NCBI GenBank assembly: GCA_949710005.1
Contig: OX453287.1
Span: forward strand, 18,762,517 to 18,826,516
Direction of reading: 5' to 3'
DNA length: 64,000 nt
Source: Ricordea florida
Lineage: Eukaryota > Cnidaria > Anthozoa > Corallimorpharia > Ricordeidae
The notes beneath the pieces are model-generated. The model saw nothing but the letters and a program-made list of their open reading frames with translations. It was not told the origin of the DNA and did no database searches. Positions 12,475 through 25,400 of this stretch are shown here, in pieces. Both the position numbers and the translations under genes were made by a program. How positions within the stretch are numbered: position 1 is the stretch's first letter; the number at the start of each line of letters is the position of its first letter.

Positions 12475-15400
12475 AAAGAACTTAGCCAATATCCAGCCAT
12501 CTTGACCTCACGCTTGGTCAATAACCCGTATATATTTTCTCTGTTACAGTGAATTCACGTTTGGTAGTCAGATTGAAGATCAGCAACTCGGCTGCTTATG
12601 GCAGAAAGATCATCTGTTGACTGTGTCTGGGTCTGGTGATATCAACTATCTGGACCGCAGTAATCCATCAAAACCCACACAGGTTTTACAGGTATTTACA
12701 CGCTGTAAATTGTCATACGTAGTTGACGCTACGTTGGTTTATGATAATGATTGTAACTTAAAAAGTTCCCCTGAAAAAGACACTAGACAGTAGTGACGAA
12801 ACATTAGGTCGGTGAATTGTATCATTTTTGGTCGTGGATACGCGAAACAAAGAAACGACTATTGTTGGGGGTCAGAATATGCAAATTGTCACTCACTCAG
12901 ATATAAACTAATCGATATATCAACGACCAATAAAGTCATATCGGAAAATTACAGAAACGAAGAAGTAGGTCAAAGTTCACTCGTGTAACTGAGCGAAAGA
13001 TCACGCCATGACAGAGAACTTGTTTAGCAAGAGCAAAGCAGTTAAGAGGTATGAAAGGGCTCATATTGTTCATAGTGTTGCACATTCGTCATCGCTGAAA
13101 AAGATTGTGTCGTTTGATTACCGAATTATTTTGAAATCAGAATGTAGTATAAGGCAGTTGGGCTCACTCGTGCGAAAGGTAATTGTATAGAATGGTAAAT
13201 TTGAGACTGCGAGACCCTTGTTTAAAAAAAGTTGATACCAAGACTTAAGCGTTTATGTCAAATCCGTGCCCAAGACTCCAGTTGCTGGAAAATGTTGGGC
13301 CGATAGTACTAAAACTTGACTGAAATCTCCAACGAAAGCCGAGATTGCCCTCATGAAGACTACCAGATCACGCAACTCATCCAGGTTCGTGCGTTGCACC
13401 GAAACAGGAGGGTGATTCGCGCCTGACCAAAATCTTAACTAGTTTTTTAGTTATTATCCAGGAAGTCTATCAATATACCGATTTAATTTTTTACGATACT
13501 CCGAGATCTAAATTATCAAAATTCGAGAAGGGATCCCGAGATTCCAAGACTTTTATTTCAAACACTGAGAATTCGAGACTCGGTGAATATATAGTTTGCG
13601 AGACGCATCATTTCCGATAGACCAGTCTTTACCCCTAAAAGTTCAAGGTTGTATTGTGCTATTGATGATGTCTATCTATTTGAAACAAAAGCTGCAAAGC
13701 ATTGTTAAAAATAAATTTGAAATGTCGGTTGTTTTTTATGATGAATTTGTACATGTTGATCAATGTTACTCAATAAAGTGTAAGATACGAAATGACAAGT
13801 ACTGTGTTTCATGAGCAATTATTTCCTGAAATAATTGCTCATGAAATAATTGCTCATAATTGAGATAACTGCTCATAATAAGTTATTTAGTTCAGGTGAA
13901 ATTGAATTAAACCCAGGACCTCTCACTCAAGGAAATAATCCAAACAATATTACTGTATTACAATCTTTATTACCTCGACATGGTTTGAGGATATAAGATG
14001 TTGGTGGAGATTGTTTCTTTAGAGTGGCGTCCTCTTAGTCTCAAATCTTAACACGCCGTTTTCGTCTCAATACAGTTTTTGTACAAACTCGAACAACAGT
14101 GAAATTTTATTATTTAATAAAGAGCAGTAAACAGTATTAGGTGTTTGATTAAAAAACAAACCAGTTGGGGTGCTTATTAAAGAGGACGGAGAGGGGGAGG
14201 GTGGGGGGTTAATAGAGACGGGAGGGGGAGGGGAGGGGAGGGGTGGTTAATAGAGCTTTTACGGTAGCAACTGATTGCAACGGAACTCTCATTTTCTGAG
14301 CAATATATCCACGACTTCTTCACAGTTGTACTTTGATAAGTACATTCATCACTTAAAAAAACAACATAGGATCAAACTCTATCCGATTGTGCACCTGATT
14401 GCAATTTGCACTTTAGTTTTAACTATCAATTACCGTAACTAAAGTATTACAACGTGTGACAGTTTTTGTTACTCAAGTGATGAATGAATCAAGATTTTAA
14501 AATGTTATTTTGGGCAGAAAAACCAGGATGTGACAGTCTGTGCACCATAGTGGACAAGAATGGCTATTTCTACAGTCAAACACAAAGTTGACTTCAGGCA
14601 GATTCCAGATCGTTTTACATACACCTTTTAAAAGCTGTATTTTATCATTTCTATTTAGCTATCGATCATTTGCAAAGCACTATTAAAAAGGAACCTTACC
14701 ATAAGAACAGCCCGGCCAAGTAAACGCTTTCTAGCGCCTCCAGTTGCACTCATGTGCACTTCTTGAGAATCTCTTGGTTCACCGTGACTTATGCTTCAAA
14801 TGATAGAAAATGCAGCGAGAAAGCACTCATGACTATGTCAAAGACAGATATGACGGAGCAATGACGACATGCCGATCAGTCAGGGCACACGTGCCACAAC
14901 TTTCTAACTTGTGTTGTGATTCGCTTGAAATACTATCCGGCTGGTGATTGGCTAGTTAATTGAACTTCCGGTTACGAGTGAGCGAGTTAGGGATCATTAT
15001 TTTGCACACATATCCCCTGTTTAATACACTTGTGGATGCTTTGCATATCCAAAATTAAAAAACCGATGGACTGGCAAATAGTTCCTGTCCTATTTTTACC
15101 TTAAGAGGTACCACAATAATTCCGTCAGTAGTCATTTTGGAATTTTGCACCCCGAGGTATCTGTCTACAAATTTTGACCCCCAAAAGGTACGACGAGCTC
15201 CCCTGTCATTTTTCAGGGGTCCACCTCCCACCCCCAGGCTAACTGGTGTGCGTATGTTGGGGAGCAGGAAAACAGAGGGAGCACAGTATTTTTCCGTCAC
15301 TTGTCTCATTACGATGTATGTATTTGTTACTTTTGTTCCTTCTCTGCAGGGTCACTACAAGAATATTATGGCGATGACCTCATCGACGGATGGCTCACAC

Positions 15401-18400
15401 CTTTACTCAGCAAGCTATGACGGTCGTATTTGTATCCAAACTCAAACTGTAGCGCATATTTAAAATGGGTCCGCATTGCTTCCTTATGTGGCTTACTAGG
15501 CCACGTGACAGGTGCTCGGCACTCGTGGACAATCAAATAATGGTAATTAAACTAAATGGAGTGCAATTTGGTGTGAAATCATACGCGTGATTTCAAATAC
15601 TGTATTGAATGAGCGCGTAGCGCGAGTTCGATTTTTGAAATCACAAGTATGATTTCTGAACTAAATGCCACGGCGCGAAGTTCAATTACCACTTTATTAC
15701 ATCCAGTTTTTAAATCGTTCAAATAGCCCTAATACAGGATTTTTGTAAGTCAACTCCCAATATTTTATTGATCATGTGACTGGTTTTTAGAAAAAAAGGA
15801 GGAACCAGAAACGCTTTTGCATTTCAATTCAGTTCATTCTCATTGGCTGAAAAAAATGATGCGATTTAGAATCTAAGGTAGTGCGATTCATGAATAAATC
15901 GCACTGCCATGGTCCAATCAAATTGCAGGGATCACCTGTGATTTCAAAATAGGTGTAATAAATAAATAAAGCCAATTGTGCCATGATGTGGCTACACTCT
16001 TCGTCCTTACCGTCATTGCATACCAGTGGTTTGGAATTAAGACTTTCTACTTTCAAACCTACTGTAACTAGAAAACATAAAAAAGCAGTTGTAAAATAAG
16101 ACGGTTAGTTCAGGAAGAAGATCATCACAGTATAAAAAGTGTACCGTGGAACTTTTGGGTTTCAGTAAGTTGAGATATATATGTTATTTACTGGCTTGGA
16201 GGTCCGTATTGAGTACTGAAGATCAAAGGCACAGTTCAGTTCGTTTTCAAGAATAATGAAACAAAAATGTCCTAAAAAGGACTGCAATACATGTGCTTTT
16301 GATTATGGGAAAGTTTAATTTTATTAAACCAGAAATTCATATTTCCTGAAACGTGTAACTGTCTTTGAATGCCTTCAGCCACAGCTTGTCCACATTAACC
16401 TACCAAGTACCGTATTTGGAAATTCAAGAGAATCCAAATGAACCAATCAAATTGGCATCAGTAACGTGACATACTTACCAGGAAATACCAATACCCACAT
16501 CTACTCATCACATGGCGGTCACGTCATTTTTGCAAATGCATGTTGTTTGCAATGCGCTACGCAAGCGAGAGTGTTCCATTATGTGCATTATTGTGGTGGG
16601 CATTACATGTTTCAAGTCTTATGGGTTTGTGATTAAACCATATAGCCACTGGAAACGTCATGCGTCATGCGTCATGCAAGTATAAATATGTTTGACTCGA
16701 CTTAACAAATTAACGTGAAGGTCGCTGGAAGGTAGCCACCGGTCAAGCCGAAAGGTTCAAAGGTCAGGGACACAGTAACCAGGTGTCCGATATGGCTCTG
16801 AGTGGAAGCACACTGGCAACATGCAGTATGGATGATACTGTTCGACTGACGTCTGTAGAAAGCATGGAATACGAGTAAGGGCATGGCCACAATTATGTCA
16901 CAGTACTTAAGGATCGAAAAGGGAAGAATTGCCTAAGAATGACCGACCAGCCAACCGAGGAAACTAACCAATAACCGACTGAACAAGCAACTTACCGATT
17001 GAACAGTCGACTGACCAACTGAACGGCCGACTGACTGACCAACCAACAGAACAACTAGCACCCGACTAACCCAACAACTAACCGACCTACTGCACTTCTT
17101 TGGGTAAACTCGTCAAGAAAGTGTGGGCTTGGAGGTAGATGCCTCTGCGAAAAAGGGGACGATCTAACTAACTAGAAAATGGAAAGAATACTGAAACAAT
17201 AATACCTTGTGACTTGCGTACATGATACATGGTAATACGTGGTGCAAAGATACATGATAATTAACAATTATTCGCCAAAGGCGAAGTGATTATCGGTGAA
17301 TATTCAACAAGACGAAGTCGAGGTGAATTTATATTAGATCTACCTCGAGAGTCTCAAAACAGTGCGGATAGCAGTCGTACATTTTCTTATATGAGGATTT
17401 TTTTCCTTTTGTTTTCTTGCAGTGCTAACAGTGTGGGTTTGGAAAGCATGCCGAAGGGAATTGCTAGTGGTAAAGACGGTCTCGTGGTTGTGGCCTGTAT
17501 TCAACATGTAAGTTATTTCTTGTAAGAAGTACCTCATTGTTCCTAATTTTTGCGGGAACTTAATTTTGCAAAAATGGAACAGGCATGTTTTGCAGGACAT
17601 AAATTTCGTGATGTCCAGAAAAAAAAAATACATTATCAGAGAACTAAATGTCCCCAAGATTCTCAAAGTACTGATCTACAGATAATCTCAGAACTGACAC
17701 TTCTGAGTTTTATTTTCGCTTGGCGATAGTTTCCATTACACTGAACAAAACCATATAACCATTAAAAAACTGTACACAGGCTGACATGTTCCATGGCGAC
17801 AAAGTAGATTTATACAAGAGGACATAGGCAAAATAGGCAAAAGGTGGATCCTGTGAAGTAATTGTTTTAAAAATACTTTTATGTCATGGTGTTTTAAACT
17901 GAAATGGACTTCTCTTTCTTTTGATTTTTGCTCTCTGATAAACATCTCTCAGTAGTATTAGAAATTGTGAGGGGGGTCATCTGAAAAAATTACCACTTAA
18001 AGGGGGAAGGGGTCAGGCAACTTTTAAACAGTGCTTCCCAAATCACAGCACCCCCCTCCCCTCCCTCATAAAAAATCAACGGTCCCTTAGTAAGTCCCGC
18101 GAAAATCAGTAGGAATTAGGTGCCCCAGTGCAATTTGGTTACATCTATTGACTCAATACTTGATTATGGTGGCTTGTATTTTCTCATTCTCTAAAGTAAC
18201 TCTACCATACAGATGAAAATAGTGCTACAGTGCAGCCGTGTTCTCAGTGCATGGCCTCGTCCTCTGATGAAAACATGAGAAACACACTCCATAGTAAAAC
18301 AAACAGTACCACACAGTACAGTACTGTTCAGTAGCTTTACAAAGAATGGTCACACTGCATGGTTTGATCCACAGATGAAAAAGTTAGAACCACACTGTAT

Positions 18401-19399
18401 AGCAAAACAAACAGTACCACAGTACAGTACTTTTAAGTAGCTTTACAAAGAATGGTCACACTGCATGGTTTGATCCACAGATGAAAAAGTTAGAACCACA
18501 CTGTATAGCAAAACAAACAGTACCACAGTACAGTACTTTTAAGTAGCTTTACAAAGAATGGTCACACTGCATGGTTTGATCCACAGATGAAAAAGTTAGA
18601 ACCACACTGTATAGTAAAACAAACAGTACCACAGTACAGTACTGTTCAGTAGCTTTCCATAGAATTATTACACTGTATGGTTTGATCCTCAGATGAAAAA
18701 GCTAGAACCACACTGTATAGTAAAACAAACAGTACCACAGTACAGTACTGTTCAGTAGCTTTACAAAGAATGGTCACACTGCATGGTTTGATCCACAGAT
18801 GAAAAAGCTAGAACCACACTGTATAGTAAAACAAACAGTACCACAGTACAGTACTGTTCAGTAGCTTTACAAAGAATGGTCACACTGCATGGTTTGATCC
18901 ACAGATGAAAAAGCTAGAACCACACTGTATAGTAAAACAAACAGTATCACAGTAAAGTACTGTTCAGTAGCTTTCCATAGAATGGTCGCATTGCATGGTT
19001 TGATCCACAAATAAAAAAAGTGACAACTACACTGTATAGTATTAAAAACAGGTAGTTTCCTGTCTAGCCCTCTCCTTCATTTAGTAAACAATATTCATTG
19101 GTTTTGTTGTTGTTGTTTTAACAGATTAGTGTTCTAAGAAATGGTAAGCCTGTGTTTTCTCTTCCTGTGAATTGGGAACCCACGTGTGTGAGTGTCCATC
19201 CGGGACAGACAGAGGTTGCTGTCGGAGGAAAATCGGTAGCTAATGTTTATTTTAGAAAAAAATATTAAACAATTATTCCACAAAACTGTTTAATCATCCA
19301 TTTCTTTTCTCCATTTTACGTTTTGGTATATGCATACATGCTATCGTTAGGCGTATTTGATCATATTTACATGTTAATTTGCGCCTTATAAATATTAAA

Positions 19400-19444
<45 letters not shown>

Positions 19445-22400
19445 CGTTCATCCGATCATTTGTATTTCTATTTATTCTTACCTGTTTGTCTATTTATATA
19501 TCTTCCTATTTATCTATTTCTATTTTTCTATTTATCTATATATATTTGCCTGTTATCTGTTTATTTCGGCCTTGTTAACTACTGCCTCGCATGTGGGATG
19601 GGTTGCCCTGGAAACATCCCAGAGCCGGTAGACAGGCCACTGGCCCCAAGATGGACCATAGTAAACAGTAAACAGTCTTCTTCTTTATTAGATCTAAACG
19701 TAAATGTTAACATCACATAGCTTTTGCCCGCAATTACCGAGGGCTATTCGAGGCGGGCAAAAGAGGAAAAGAACATTTTAAAGTCACAATTAATGCTCTC
19801 TAAAGAGCAAACATAGAAGCAATCTAGTTTGTCGTAACTTGGATAACTTGGAAAGGCTGGCAATGCCATAACCCAGCCATGATTCCCCACGCCACCCTTA
19901 GCACCCGTCACACTGATCAAAGTTTAATGGTAATAATGGAACAAAAAAGAAAGGGATGTGAGGAGAGCGACAGAAACGTTGCCCAAGCAGGGAGAAATAG
20001 CCCATGTACACCACGCCTCGCCACGCCACGCTATGCCACATAGGCACTACCAACACTGGCCTGTCATCGAAGATTATGCCTAGAGCACTGTGGTAAACCG
20101 CTGACCTAGCCGCTTGGTGCCAGCTGACTTTGGACTTTTTCTTTTTTTGTCTTTTGTAAAGACTTTGCATTTTTGGTTTTGTTTTTTTAATTGTTTGGGT
20201 TTTTTTTAGGGTGACGTGCACATTTTCACTCTGGACAACGACACGTTGGTAGAGAAGATGAAATTGCCAGGGATTGCAGGCGAGGTGTCTGACGTGTTGT
20301 ATTCCCCGGATGGAGCGAACTTGGCCATAGCTGTTTCGACTAAAGTTAAAGTGTGCGACTCAAGTAACTACGAGGTCAGTGGAGACACGGTAGTGTAGTG
20401 GTTAGCGTATCGGACCTCCGAGTAGGGGGTCCAGAGTTCAAGCCCTGTTGATGGCACTCTCTTGTTACCTTAGTCATGAAACTTAGCTCCACACTGTCTC
20501 TCTCCACCCAGGGGCCGGTTGTTCGACGGCCAATTAGCGCTAAGCGAGGGTTAAATTTTAACCCGGGTTTCTTTTCCTCTTGTTAAATAGCATTTTCTCC
20601 GATAACTTTCTCTATTTTTTTTCAGAGCATACAATCATCAAATTGTATTCAAAAAGAATTATACTGAATGTACTTTTTAAGCTCTCATATCTGCATTTAA
20701 ATTTCGCACAGTAACCCTGGGTTACGTTAACCCTGCTTCGAGCAACCCGTCCCAGAAGTATGAATGGGTACTGATGACATAATGCCGGGGATATCCCTTC
20801 GTTGGACTAGCATCTCATCCAGGGGGGAGTAAAAATACTTCAAGTTGCTTCATGCAACTGAAACTGGGATAAACTAGGCCACCTGTGGTACCAGTCGGCC
20901 ACCTGTGGTACCAGTGGGTCACCTGTGATACCAGTGGGTCTCCTGTAGCACCTGCCATGAAATGCACGGGCGGCTCTGTGATTGCCTAGCATTCCATGCA
21001 GGGGTAAGTAGCTATACTCCCAGGTGCTATACCGGTGGTGTGAACTTCAAGGCTTATGCGCGCCCTTACCTTACCTTTACCAGTGGGCTCCTAATGACTG
21101 TAGGACCCAAAAGCCATACAGGGAGCTCATGCAAAACAGGACTGCATACAAATATGAATATGTATGTTATATATTTCAAATGTGCAGGAAAGATTGGAAA
21201 CATGAAAGATCATCGCAGTTATGTACGCTTCCTAAGCAGTTGCGAGCATCAGACCTGAAAAAATTCAGGCTTGAACGGGATTCAAACCCGTGACCTTGTG
21301 ATACCGGTGCAATACTCTAACCAACCAGGCTATCAAGTCAGCTGAGTGGGATTGGAGGGGGGGGGGGGGGGGGTCATCTTTAAAGTGATGTCTACATGTG
21401 GTTGGGGCATAGGTAAAATTCTCGTCCAAACACGCAGGCACTCAAATCTCACCTCACCCCGGCCCGCTTATAAAAAATGACCTGGACCTTAACCCTAGAT
21501 AGATAGATACTTTATTCAAATATACTTTGCAGCCAAGGGGCTGAATTGGGTAGAACTGTTAAAAAATAATAGTATAAAAGATTGCTAATAAATGATATTA
21601 AATATGAAATTTAAAAATCTAAGATAAAAACTACAAACTATTATTTACATTGAGGCATTGCGATGCGATAAAATTGTTCCTTGCACTGTTGGTTTTGAAC
21701 GAATCGTTATAAGTTCTTGTATGCCGAAAGGCATATTTAGGGCAATAGGTCGGCGGTAAAAGTTTACGCAAACGGTGCGTCTCATCATCTACGATGATGT
21801 CAAAAAGAGATTTACAGAGACGTTTATGATGGTTCACTCAAGTGACACTAAAGCATTTCCATAACTAAGATTAGGGCATATAATAGACCAAGCCCTCTTC
21901 TGAATGCACTCTATACAACCCTAGTCCTAATTCTCTACACCACACTCCCCAGTACAGCACATTACACAGTGTTCCAATACAAGACAAGACAACTGTATTA
22001 TAATTTTGCAAAGGATACAGTAATAACAAAAGACCTGCCACCGCATGTAGAGGAATCTAGTCGAGGCAGACAAGGAAAAGTAAAAATAAATTAAATCTTC
22101 TAACCTCTGTTCAAAGGAAAGAGAAACGTATTGCAGAAAAACAAAAGAAGGACCGCTTAAGAGAAAGACATATTGCCCTGGTTCATTAAGGCTGCATAGC
22201 AAGATCGAAGTATCTAGAACGAAACAGGATCGGAAAATAAGGATGTACAGCTATGAAGAGTGAAAGTTAACCTTTGTTATGATAGATTCTAAATCTTTAT
22301 GTGAATCTTCATTTTAACACAATTTTAACAAAATTATTTCTTTTCCATGGCAATACACTTTATCACTTTTTATGCGGCAATCGAAGCTACACTCGACAGA

Positions 22401-25400
22401 ACTGTACTGCATAGCGACTCGCACAACACCAAAACAGCCCCGTAACACAGAGCATTCCACCACACTAGGCGACAGAAATCACTCATTTCCTTTCATGCAT
22501 TTACTGTAATTCTATCCTCGATAAGTCGAACCTCCCGCTAACTCTAAGCAATATTCGTTTCCTTTCGAGTCATCATCATCATTATTATTGTTATTATTAT
22601 TATTATGATTGCTTCTGCACTGGCCACCAAGCACTTCTTGGGTGCAAGGCAGCAACAAGTTGCCTAAGGAAACCCAGGGTTTATCGTGGCTTTCATCGCT
22701 CCAGTGCCTTTCTCGGGATTTTTGCTGTGCCAAGGAGAGCAGTCTCTTGAATGAGTTCTATGGAAGTGTTGTTGCCGATTCGCTTTAGGTAGGTTTCAAG
22801 CCTTCTTGGCACTGTTCCCAATGCCCCAATTACTCTTGGAAGCGCCTGGATTCGAACGCTCCACATCTTCCCAATCTCTCTTGTTATGTCCTGATACTTT
22901 ACTAGCTTTTCCTCTTCCTTGGCCTTTACAGCCCTGTCCTCTGGAACTTCTGTGTCTATTTGCCATGTCTGGTCTTGCTTGTTAACAGCGACCAAGTCGG
23001 ATCTCCTTGCACTAATTTTGTGGTCGGTTTGGATGTCAAGATCCCATAGCAGTTTGTAGTCGTTGTTCTCACGGACACATATTATTATTAATAATATTAT
23101 TATTACATTGAAGAACTTCTTGAACCACTGGAACGTGCTATAGCAGATGTGTTTATACCATCCTTAACACAGCGTAACTACACCCAGAAAGAGAGCGACC
23201 TGCTGGCACTTCCGGTTCGCTTGGGTGGCCTGGGACTTACCAACACAGTCCAGACTGCAGGCTCAGAATACTTCGCGTCCATTAAAGTTAGCGCTCTCCT
23301 CGCAGACAAGATCATGGCGCAATCCCACGAGATTCCCGATGACGCCGATGTGCAAACCTTAGTTAACGAAGTTCGTAAAAAAAAGGACGATTGTCTAAAA
23401 CAGAAACTAGAGGAGGTGAAGAACTCTCTCCCACAAAGAGCAAGAAGAGCAATAGACCTGTCCCGCGATGCGATGTCCCGCGATGTCCCGGGTGCTTCCA
23501 GTTGGCTCACAGTAATCCCTTGTAAGGATATGAATTTCGACCTTAATAAGCGTGAGTTCAGAGATGCGATCGGACTCCGCTACGACTGGCCCATTCCCGA
23601 CAGTCCGTCAGTGTGTGTGTGTGGATGCTGCTTTAACGCTGACCACGCAATGATATGGTCAACAGGGAGGACTAATCATCCAGCGTCACGACGAAATCCG
23701 CGACCTGGAGGCTGAGTTGCTCGAAATGGTTTGCCATGACGTAGAAATTGAGCCCTGCTTACAGCCTATCACGGGGGTTGAGCTCAACAGTGGTGCAAAC
23801 AAAGCCCCGGACGCACGCCTTGACGGGCATTGCCGTGGGTTTTGGGAAAGGCAGCGGGCCGCATTCTACGATATTCGGGTATGTCACCCAAATGCGGACT
23901 CATACAAAGAACTTACCCTAATACAGATTTATCACTTGCACGAGAATGAAAAGAAGAGGAAGTACGGGTGACGGAAGTAGAGCAAGGCACATTCACACCC
24001 CTCATTTTTGCCACTACAGGGGGAATGGAATACTTCGCTTCAGGGGGAATACTTCGCTCTACGTTCACGTATTGAGCACTGTTTTACGATTAATCAACTT
24101 TTACACTTTAAATATATATATATATATTTTTTTTCTCTTTTCATCGTTTTATCAAGTTTTATCAATCTTTATAATACAGTCCCGATACTACGCGCGATAT
24201 GATTGGTCCAAACAGCGTCCTTTATCAGAGTATAAAGGACGGTGCTCGCGTCATCCCCCGGCTTTGCGTAGTGAAAAAAGAGGCGGAATTAATTAAAGAG
24301 TTTACTAGCTTTTCGTAAAATATTCTGAACGAGCTCGAACAAAGCATCCCTTACATTTACAAGACTGCGAAGACGAGGAGCTCTAGGAAAATGTAGATAT
24401 AGAGACCGAGTTAAACAACTAAGTCAGCACTTGTAAAAATGGGGAGTTAAATTAAGAAAAACAGGACTACGATATCAACCACGAAACCATCAAACAATGG
24501 CGTTTGTGAATGAAACAATAAAATTGCCGAGCAAAATACACTTTGGTTGGTATCAGTGCCAAGCTATGCAAAACAACAACGTGAAGTGACCAATTTACAA
24601 GTCTTCGCTAAAGACGTGAAGGTTGACGGCAAAAATTCGAAATGGACTGCAAACGGACTAAGTGGAAAATTCTACAGTTTCAAAGAAAAATGAAAACGAT
24701 ATGAAACTTGCCTACCGTCAACAGTACAAGAGGAAGACAAATCCACTTTTGTCACTGGTACAGTACTCGGCGTTGTAGTCTTGGTTGCTTAATCTGAGCT
24801 CCCTTACGTCGCATTTGGTAAAAACGACAAACAGTACGGATCAAACACACAGAAATTTGCTTGTGTGTCGAATTCATCTCTCCACAACATTATCATTAAA
24901 GCAGAGACTAAAAGCACAAGAGAAAACAGCAGTTCTCGCATTGACATAAACTGAGCGTTGTCCATTCAGAAAACATGGCACACTGTCTTTAGTTTCAGCA
25001 ACAAGCTAAGCAGTTCGTCTTGTTTGTTTTCTTCTGTTAAATTCCACAAATGGTTTTTTCCTCTTATTGTCTTCATGGGCCATAATTTGACTGGATTTCG
25101 ATTAATTTAAGACTTAAGAATGTTTAAAAATATCTTGACTGAGCTGAAAAAATCTCGCGTTCAAAAACTTTTCAGTGCTTTGCGTTCGAACTTTGATGGT
25201 TTGACAGCCTTTGTCTTTTGAACCAATGAGAGTGTTGGACGTTTCTTACAAGCTCGCTGATTGGCCCAAATTGCTGTACTTTATCAGAGTATAAAGGACA
25301 GTGCTGACGACATTCAGCGCGCGCGCTGAAAAAAAAAAAACTGGCAGTTGATCGAAAATAAAAGCTCTTTTTCGTGGAAAATCGCTAGTTCTTTATTATA

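Noticed and set aside
15055-15463. ORFs of 84 and 108 codons around the WDR1 exon g
   Set aside because: The plus-strand frame is the exon plus read-through into both introns; the minus frame is its shadow.
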